NCBI GenBank assembly: GCA_017405115.1
Contig: JAFRBA010000291.1
Location: 1 to 8,584 of the forward strand
Direction of reading: 5' to 3'
DNA: 8,584 nucleotides
Origin: Kiritimatiellia bacterium
GTDB lineage: Bacteria; Verrucomicrobiota; Kiritimatiellia; RFP12; UBA1067
Positions within the stretch are counted from its first letter, which is position 1, and each line of letters opens with the position of its first letter. A program made the translations under genes and the position numbers. Under the pieces are notes generated by a model. It was not told the origin of the DNA and did not search any database. It saw only the letters and a list, made by a program, of their open reading frames with translations. Shown here piece after piece: positions 5,042-8,584 of the stretch.

Positions 5042-5560
5042 TCAGCAATTTCTCTTCCACCCTCCGAGTCCGTTGACCTTAAGGTACGTCTTCAGATCCT
5101 CGCTGTCTTCGTCCCACATTTCGGGATTGTCCATGCAGTCGGCGAGGTGGCGGTACCAGCTGTCGAGGTCGAGGAGGATCGTGTTCGGCGCGACGCGCAC
5201 AAGGTCCACGAACCCGGCGCGCCCCAGCCTCAGTATCGTGTCGTACCGGTTCTTGTCGCTGGTGCCGTCTCCGATGAAACCGAGCGTCGCCGCCACCTGC
5301 GAGGTGAGCCGCACGTACCGCCCGGCGACGGGAATGGGCGCGAAGGTTCCGTCCTCCTGCTTCGCCCACCGGCAGAGCGCGTAGCCGTCCGGAGGCGTCG
5401 CGGCGTCCTTCGGCACCCAGGCATGCCGCCCCGGCGCGACCCGCACCATGTCCGGCTCGGGCTCCCTCGGCAGCGTCCGGGCGGCGGGCTTCAGCCCACG
5501 CTCCTTGACCGGCTTCTCCCCGTCGAAAAACGTCATCTGAACCGTCTTTCCCGCCTCCAT
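5042..5560 (-). CDS. Unrecognised 172-aa protein in the Mor/middle-regulator position; possible helix-turn-helix
   Basis: Starts at ATG 5560 with GGAGGT 5 nt upstream. I do not recognise the family. Residues 1-30 are poorly ordered and include palindrome-encoded RGLKPAAR (21-28). Residues 37-80 hold Pro-rich VRVAPGRHAWVPKD and DGYALCRWAKQEDGTF. Residues 83-140 (VRLTSQVAATLGFIGDGT, then YDTILRLGRAGFVDLV, then NTILLDLDSWYRHLAD) have the helix-helix-wing rhythm of a small winged helix or excisionase-type DNA-binding fold. The C-terminus is acidic (NPEMWDEDSEDL). It is the last gene before the head-operon promoter, where Mu encodes the activator Mor, but no Mor sequence similarity is visible. A regulatory role is inferred from position and this weak pattern. 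Confidence 0.75.
   Translation of the reverse strand: MEAGKTVQMTFFDGEKPVKERGLKPAARTLPREPEPDMVRVAPGRHAWVPKDAATPPDGYALCRWAKQEDGTFAPIPVAGRYVRLTSQVAATLGFIGDGTSDKNRYDTILRLGRAGFVDLVRVAPNTILLDLDSWYRHLADCMDNPEMWDEDSEDLKTYLKVNGLGGWKRNC
5476..5503. repeat. REP-like palindrome, family B, in frame near the start of the 172-aa gene
   Basis: GGGCGGCGGGCTTCAGCCCA with core GGGC-TTCA-GCCC (5486-5497). It is read as RGLKPAAR, a different frame from the other in-gene family B copies but still free of stops. Confidence 0.65.
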
Positions 5561-5585
5561 GATCCACCTCCATGCCGGAAATCGC

Positions 5586-6266
5586 CTAGAAGGCGCGGGA
5601 AAACGCGGGAAAACGCTCGGAGTGCACCGGGAGCGACAAGGATGCCCCCGCCGCTCCTCGCGCTCCTAGGGCCGTTCTCGCGCGTCTTCCGGCCGCCCGG
5701 TTCCTCATCGTGAAGATGACCGCCCAAATCTGCTTCGCCGAGGCGGCGAGACGGCTGGTGCGGTGAATCTTCCCGAAGAGCGCGTCGGCATAGCGCCGAG
5801 CGCCTTCGCGCCCCCCGAACGATCTCGCAACTTCCCCTTCGACGAGGTTGAGCGCCCACAGCGCCCTCTGGACTTCGTCCGGGTTTGAGAGGTTTGATAC
5901 GTTTGAGGCGTTTGAGAGGTTTGAGGGGTTGTTTCCCCCTGACTTCTCAAACCTCTCAAACTTTTCAAACCTCTCGCCCGCAAGGCGGGCGAAGTAGGCG
6001 ATCACCGCCGCGTAGTCGCGCTGCGTGACCGCCCGGAAGCTAGAAGGCGCGGCGGCGCCCACGATGTCGTGGAGCGCCGCCTTGCGCCAGGCGTCGAAGT
6101 CAACCCCGTCGTCGACGAGCCCGAGCTTCGACTGCTCGGCGTATGCGCGGCGCGCGGCGATGACCATGGCCTTCACCTGGTGCGGCTTGACCACGGCGCC
6201 GCCCTGCGCGCGCACGGCCCTGTCAATGGCGCTTGCCGCGCCGTAGCCTTGGCGAAGGCGGGCCAT
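5586..6266 (-). CDS. Mu gp16/GemA-type protein (DUF1018), with repeat-derived inserts
   Basis: A 226-aa protein. The chosen start is ATG 6266, which overlaps the upstream TGA by one base, with AAGGAGG 7 nt before it; a GTG one codon earlier is less well spaced. The N-terminal domain (about 28-97: VKAMVIAARRAYAEQSKLGL, FDAWRKAALHDIVG, then AVIAYFARLAGE) fits the DUF1018/gp16 family of early Mu-like genes. GemA in Mu alters host gene expression and DNA supercoiling. The C-terminal part EVQRALWALNLVEGE through AASAKQIWAVIFTMRN (131-188) also fits. Residues 99-129 are low-complexity (RFEKFERFEK, then SNLSNASNVSNLSN), coded by 9-bp repeats. The last ~32 residues come from an imperfect inverted repeat and look like an addition to the natural end. 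Confidence 0.75.
   Translation of the reverse strand: MARLRQGYGAASAIDRAVRAQGGAVVKPHQVKAMVIAARRAYAEQSKLGLVDDGVDFDAWRKAALHDIVGAAAPSSFRAVTQRDYAAVIAYFARLAGERFEKFERFEKSGGNNPSNLSNASNVSNLSNPDEVQRALWALNLVEGEVARSFGGREGARRYADALFGKIHRTSRLAASAKQIWAVIFTMRNRAAGRRARTALGARGAAGASLSLPVHSERFPAFSRAF
5598..5690. repeat. Imperfect inverted repeat at the 3' end of the gp16 gene
   Basis: GGAAAACGCGGGAAAACGCT (5598-5617) is roughly complementary to CCGTTCTCGCGCGTCTTCC (5672-5690), with GGGAGCG (5629-5635) facing CGCTCC (5661-5666). It also contains a 10-bp tandem GCGGGAAAAC. It covers the coding sequence for the odd C-terminal tail of the gp16 protein. Confidence 0.45.
5883..5975. repeat. Array of 9-bp repeats in opposite orientations, forming a large hairpin in the gp16 gene
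   Basis: Five tandem 9-bp units of GTTTGAGAG type (5883-5927) are followed after 16 nt by three inverted units of CTCTCAAAC type (5944-5970) and a partial one. The two halves are complementary and could form a long stem. Both are multiples of three, so the reading frame stays open; the minus strand reads RFE/KFE units and then LSN/ASN/VSN units. A short GC hairpin (5975-5991) sits alongside. Confidence 0.85.
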
Positions 6267-6439
6267 CACTTGGCCTCCTTGCCGCGCCGCAGCTGCTCTG
6301 CAGCGACGGCGGGCTTCTTGCCTTTGCCCTTGGGCGTGTCGCCCTTGACCTCGGCGGTCTTGGGCTTCTCGGCCTTCGGCGCGCCCGTATCGGGGCGGCG
6401 GGCTTCAGCCCGCTTCGGTCTTGTCCATTTACACGGCAT
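6266..6439 (-). CDS. Short Lys/Arg-rich protein of unknown function
   Basis: A 57-aa protein, very basic and without hydrophobic core, so probably disordered: MPCKWTRPK, then palindrome-encoded RAEARRPDTG, then APKAEKPKTAEVKGD and KGKGKKPAVAAEQLRRGKEAK. ATG 6439 is chosen because AGGAGG lies 8 nt upstream; GTG 6448 and ATG 6445 are too close to that site. The start lies inside the last codons of the DUF3164 gene, and the stop overlaps the start of the gp16 gene, so the three are likely coupled. The charge suggests nucleic acid binding, but no domain is recognisable. Confidence 0.6.
   Translation of the reverse strand: MPCKWTRPKRAEARRPDTGAPKAEKPKTAEVKGDTPKGKGKKPAVAAEQLRRGKEAK
6388..6413. repeat. 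REP-like palindrome, family B, in frame in the Lys-rich gene
   Basis: GTATCGGGGCG followed by the perfect GCGGGC-TTCA-GCCCGC (6398-6413). It is read as KRAEARRPDTG, in the same frame as the copies in the gpF and DUF3164 genes. Confidence 0.8.
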
Positions 6440-7097
6440 CTTCATCACCTCCTTTCTCTTCAGCAGTATCGGAGCGGCCGACTTCAGTCGGCTCCTCCGG
6501 CCAGCAGTCGGCTATGTCTAGCCGTACCTGTTTGAAGTCTTCCTGCAGGCTGCTGCGCCGCGCGATGTTCAGGTAGCGCTTGCCGGCCTCGGTGGTAAGC
6601 GCCTCGCGGAGCAGCCGCGCGCCCTCGTTCCACTGCTCGTCCTCGACGTTGTACGACAGCAGCTTGTTGATCTCCGTGCGCGGCAGGAACCCGTTGCGGT
6701 CTGGCTTGAAGGCCGCGTCAATCATCTGCTGCAGCAGGAACGCGCCCTTGCCCGCGCGCTCCAGCTCGCGCTGGGCGTAGTCGAGCATCAGCTCGCGCGC
6801 CTTCTGCGCGCGCCCGTCAAGCCGCACGTTGTACTGCTGCCTGATCGTCACCTCGATCATCGCGTCGAAGCTCCGCGCCGAATAGTTTCCGCGCTTGCCG
6901 AGCGATTCCTTCGTCTCCGCGAGGCCGTTCATCGTCTTCACGGCGTCGGCCATGAAGCTTTCCATCTGCGCGCGGAGCTTCAGAGCCCCGGCGAGTACTC
7001 GCCGCACGGCGCGGTCGCGCGCCTTGTCGTAGGCCCTCACGTACATGCCGGGCACTACCTGCCCGCGCCCGTCAATCCATACTTTATGCTTTGCCAT
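6429..7097 (-). CDS. DUF3164 family protein of Mu-like phages
   Basis: A 222-aa protein starting at ATG 7097 with AAGGAG 8 nt upstream. The family is typical of the early region of Mu-like phages, between B and gp16; its biochemical role is not established. Visible features: N-terminal WIDGRGQVVPGMYVRAYDKA (7-26), long helices, NYSARSFDAMIEVTIRQQY (71-89), LDYAQRELERAGKGAFLLQQMIDAAF (about 105-130), PDRNGFLPRTEINKLLSYNV (132-151), EDEQWNEGARLLREALTTEAGKRYL (152-176), all of which match the family's order. The last ~20 residues (TEVGRSDTAEEKGGDEDAV) are an acidic tail partly coded by a palindrome, and look like an extension beyond the natural end at CWPEE. An AAAGGAGG inside the end serves the next gene. 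Confidence 0.85.
   Translation of the reverse strand: MAKHKVWIDGRGQVVPGMYVRAYDKARDRAVRRVLAGALKLRAQMESFMADAVKTMNGLAETKESLGKRGNYSARSFDAMIEVTIRQQYNVRLDGRAQKARELMLDYAQRELERAGKGAFLLQQMIDAAFKPDRNGFLPRTEINKLLSYNVEDEQWNEGARLLREALTTEAGKRYLNIARRSSLQEDFKQVRLDIADCWPEEPTEVGRSDTAEEKGGDEDAV
6467..6495. repeat. REP-like palindrome, family B, at the 3' end of the DUF3164 gene
   Basis: GTATCGGAGCG, then GCCGAC-TTCA-GTCGGC (6477-6492), flanked by GGAGC/GCTCC that also pair. Relative to the copy at 6388 both arms have changed together (GGGC to CGAC; GCCC to GTCG), so stem pairing is conserved. It is read as PTEVGRSDT. Confidence 0.8.
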
Positions 7098-7117
7098 TGC
7101 CTTTGCTCCTTGTTTCA

Positions 7118-7147
7118 GATTTGATGGCCGAACTGCGTTCGGCCTAC
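7118..7147. repeat. REP-like palindrome, family A, at the end of the MuB-like gene
   Basis: GATTTGAT followed by GGCCGAAC-tgc-GTTCGGCC and TA. It is nearly identical to the copy at 1991-2020. Its end supplies the TAG stop of the MuB-like gene (7144-7146), and the SD of the DUF3164 gene follows. Confidence 0.8.
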
Positions 7148-8097
7148 CTTCTCCCCGTCACTGCCGTCACCGCGCGGCTCACCGCGTCCGCGTCGAGCGA
7201 CGTCAGCTCGCGCGCGACGTCGCGCACGAAGGCGTAGTTCCCGGCGAGCAGCGCCGACGGCCTTATGATCTTCGCCGCCACCTTCAGCTCCGCCGGCTGG
7301 GCGTCCTTGAACCGCTTCGCGAGGTACGTCCTTATGTCCGCCTCGTCGAGCGTGAGCTTGACGCGCTCCGAGAGCCGGTTCGTCGCGATCTGCTTCGCCT
7401 CCTGGTAGGCGTGCGCCTGGAGTTTGTTCCAGAGCGTCGGGATCGCGACAAGGATGAACTCGCCTGGCGTAGTGTTGACGAGCGTCTTCACCGTGTTGAG
7501 GCAGTGCGGCCCCAGGTGGTGGGCTTCGTCGATCACGAGGCAGCGCCGCGAGATCGAGAGGCGCGACTGCACCTCCTCGAGACGCTGCACGCGACCGGCG
7601 GGCAATTCCGTGACGCCGAGCGCGCGCAGTATCGCGCCGAGGAAGGCGTTCGGACTGTCCGCCCACACGTCGCTCGCCTCGACGTAGCTTATCCTGCCCG
7701 TGCCGTACTTCCCGCGCAGCAGCCCCACGGCGGTGGTCTTCCCCGCGCCGCTATCGCCCTGGACGATGAGAACGCGGTTTGTCCCCGTCGCCTTGACGAC
7801 GCCCAGGAACGCGCGGCGGAGCTTCACGACCGTGCCGAGGTCGTCGTATATCTCCTCCTCGCCGCCCTGGTTCGCCAGCTCCTCCATCGTGGCGTACACC
7901 GCCCGGTACTTCGTGAGCTGGTTCTCGGCGTTGTAGCCCTCGAGGTTCCCCGACGCGATGTCCCGGAAGCTCTTCTCGCTTCCAAGGTCGCTGAAGTTCC
8001 TCACGAGCTGCGCCCGGCTCATGCCGTGCGCGTCGCCCCATGCTGCGATCTTCACGGCGAGGTCCATCAGTTGGTTCTCAATCATGATCTCCTTCAT
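7144..8097 (-). CDS. MuB-type DNA transposition AAA+ ATPase
   Basis: A 317-aa ATPase that, as in Mu, would bind target DNA and stimulate and direct the transposase. It starts at ATG 8097 with GGAGGA 7 nt upstream. Residues 25-60 (GMSRAQLVRNFSDLG, then SFRDIASGNLEGYN) fit the N-terminal helix-turn-helix of MuB. Walker A is GDSGAGKT (114-121) and Walker B is CLVIDEAHH (186-194). TLVNTTPGEFILVAIPT (205-221) contains the sensor-1 strand, and TNRLSERVKL (239-248) the arginine-finger/box VII region. The C-terminal helical domain (260-317) matches the usual length of MuB (about 310 aa). It is the second large gene after the transposase position, as in Mu. Its stop lies in a REP palindrome. Confidence 0.92.
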   Translation of the reverse strand: MKEIMIENQLMDLAVKIAAWGDAHGMSRAQLVRNFSDLGSEKSFRDIASGNLEGYNAENQLTKYRAVYATMEELANQGGEEEIYDDLGTVVKLRRAFLGVVKATGTNRVLIVQGDSGAGKTTAVGLLRGKYGTGRISYVEASDVWADSPNAFLGAILRALGVTELPAGRVQRLEEVQSRLSISRRCLVIDEAHHLGPHCLNTVKTLVNTTPGEFILVAIPTLWNKLQAHAYQEAKQIATNRLSERVKLTLDEADIRTYLAKRFKDAQPAELKVAAKIIRPSALLAGNYAFVRDVARELTSLDADAVSRAVTAVTGRR

Positions 8098-8110
8098 CGC
8101 GCAGTCCTCC

Positions 8111-8236
8111 TTACTGCCTGGCCGCGACCTTGATGGCCACGGCGAACCCGACGGCCGCGCCCGCCAGAAGCGCGAGCGCCGCGAATGCGAGGAACTGCCC
8201 CGCGTTGATCTCGATAGGCATCGTGAGTGTGATCAT
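8111..8236 (-). CDS. Small single-helix membrane protein upstream of the MuB-like gene
   Basis: A 41-aa protein starting at ATG 8236 after AAAGGAGGACTGAGCG, a strong ribosome site that overlaps the end of the preceding gene. The sequence runs MITLTMPIEINAGQF, then a hydrophobic helix LAFAALALLAGAAVGFAVAI (about 16-35), then a basic end KVAARQ. That is one predicted membrane segment with the basic end probably inside. Its TAA is followed by the GGAGGA of the MuB-like gene. No family is recognised. Small membrane proteins in early phage operons can act in exclusion or lysis timing, but nothing here shows which. Confidence 0.65.
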   Translation of the reverse strand: MITLTMPIEINAGQFLAFAALALLAGAAVGFAVAIKVAARQ

Positions 8237-8239
8237 CGC

Positions 8240-8404
8240 TCAGTCCTCCTTTCTCTGCTCGTCGCCGTTTCCGCCTCTGCTCAGGGCCACCGCCGGGTTC
8301 TCGCTGCTGAACAGCTCCGGCTGCCAGGCCCTCTGCGCCTTCGCGACCTCGATCGCGTTTCTTGCGGCCACCCGGTCGCACCATTCTCTGCTTGCTGTGT
8401 GCAT
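8240..8404 (-). CDS. Small soluble protein of unknown function downstream of the transposase position
   Basis: A 54-aa protein starting at ATG 8404 with AAGGAG 7 nt upstream. Sequence features: MHTASREWCDRVAARNAIEV, a helical AKAQRAWQPELFSS stretch, and a charged end GGNGDEQRKED. Its last codons contain the AAAGGAGG that serves the 41-aa membrane protein, whose start lies 3 nt beyond its TGA. There is no signal, membrane segment or recognisable motif. The good SD and tight junction support it as real. Confidence 0.6.
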   Translation of the reverse strand: MHTASREWCDRVAARNAIEVAKAQRAWQPELFSSENPAVALSRGGNGDEQRKED

Positions 8405-8436
8405 CGTTTGCTCCTTGTTTGGTTTGTTGTTTCCTT

Positions 8437-8460
8437 CAGTCCGAAGTCTTCAGTCCGGAG
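8437..8460. repeat. Short tandem CAGTCCGAAGTCTT repeat between genes
   Basis: TCAGTCCGAAGTCT followed by TCAGTCCGGAGTCC, two near-copies in the 66-bp gap between the transposase-position stop (8471) and the next start (8404). The same unit is at 1516-1538, also between genes. Confidence 0.55.
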
Positions 8461-8470
8461 TCCTCGAAAA

Positions 8471-8584
8471 TCACGCATACGCCAGCATACGCTCCTCGGC
8501 CTCCAGCGCCGCGAGCACCGCCGCGCTCCGTCTTGATTCGCCGGCTCCGTCCGGCGTAGCCTCCGCCGCTGCCGGCACGCCGCC
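8471..8584 (-). CDS. 3' end of a gene in the MuA transposase position (partial)
   Basis: Only the last 37 codons are inside the window, ending in TGA at 8473-8471. The chain is Ala/Glu-rich: AAAEATPDGAGESRR, of which TPDGAGES is coded by a family A palindrome, then SAAVLAALEAEERMLAYA, a helix. In Mu, the A transposase ends in a helical domain that contacts MuB, and A lies just before B, so the position favours a MuA-type transposase. The fragment itself has no diagnostic residues. Confidence 0.5.
   Translation of the reverse strand, partial: GGVPAAAEATPDGAGESRRSAAVLAALEAEERMLAYA
8533..8558. repeat. REP-like palindrome, family A, in frame in the transposase-position gene
   Basis: TTGAT, then TCGCCGGC-tccgt-CCGGCG, then TA; it differs from the copy at 2521-2546 at only a few positions, mostly in the loop. 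It is translated as TPDGAGES. Confidence 0.75.

Noticed and set aside
2848..5076. 742-aa plus-strand open frame
   Set aside because: It spans antisense of gpI, gpG, the 65-aa gene and gpF. High GC content keeps the frame open; no start with an SD and no domain pattern are visible.
5975..5991. Terminator at the CGCCCGCAAGGCGGGCG hairpin
   Set aside because: It is inside the gp16 coding region and has no T-run after it on either strand.
7045..8133. 362-aa plus-strand open frame
   Set aside because: It lies antisense to the MuB-like gene, whose Walker A and B motifs and SD are on the minus strand. Composition is typical of a shadow frame.
1991..8558. CRISPR array
   Set aside because: The repeats are scattered singly in genes and gaps, without regular spacers, so they are REP-like elements.

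Overview
This window is part of the genome of a Mu-like (transposable) phage or prophage, carried almost entirely on the minus strand. It reads from the transposition end at the right (position 8584) to the head genes at the left. The DNA is GC-rich, the genes are tightly packed with ATGA/GTGA/TGATG overlaps, and they use strong Shine-Dalgarno sites (AAAGGA, GGAGG). The host is probably a GC-rich Gram-negative bacterium. The dense palindromic repeats recall some Verrucomicrobiota/Lentisphaerota genomes, but that is a weak impression and not a taxonomic call.

Right to left on the minus strand, the early part (8584-5586) holds the 3' end of a gene in the MuA transposase position. It is followed by two small genes (54 aa, and a 41-aa one-helix membrane protein), a MuB-type AAA+ ATPase, a DUF3164 protein, a short Lys-rich protein, and a gp16/GemA-type DUF1018 protein. 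An unrecognised 172-aa protein (5560-5042) sits where Mu has its middle-gene regulator. An extended -10 promoter then precedes the head genes: a MuF-type minor head protein with a C-terminal JAMM-like metalloprotease motif, a 65-aa unknown, and a gpG-type virion morphogenesis protein. A hairpin terminator and a second -10 box lead into the gpI protease with a nested scaffold start, a signal-peptide-bearing decoration-type protein, the gpT-type major capsid protein, and gp36 (DUF1320). At the far left, positions 1-133 read as a broken portal-like fragment on the plus strand. No terminase or complete portal gene is present where Mu has them, upstream of gpF.

The most unusual feature is repeat invasion of genes. 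At least ten short REP-like palindromes in two families lie within or at the ends of most of the genes. Some are translated in frame, some supply stop codons, and one joins the protease and scaffold frames. A separate array of 9-bp repeats in inverted orientation is translated inside the gp16 gene. The most interesting protein is the MuF-JAMM fusion, whose two domains meet exactly at one of the palindromes.
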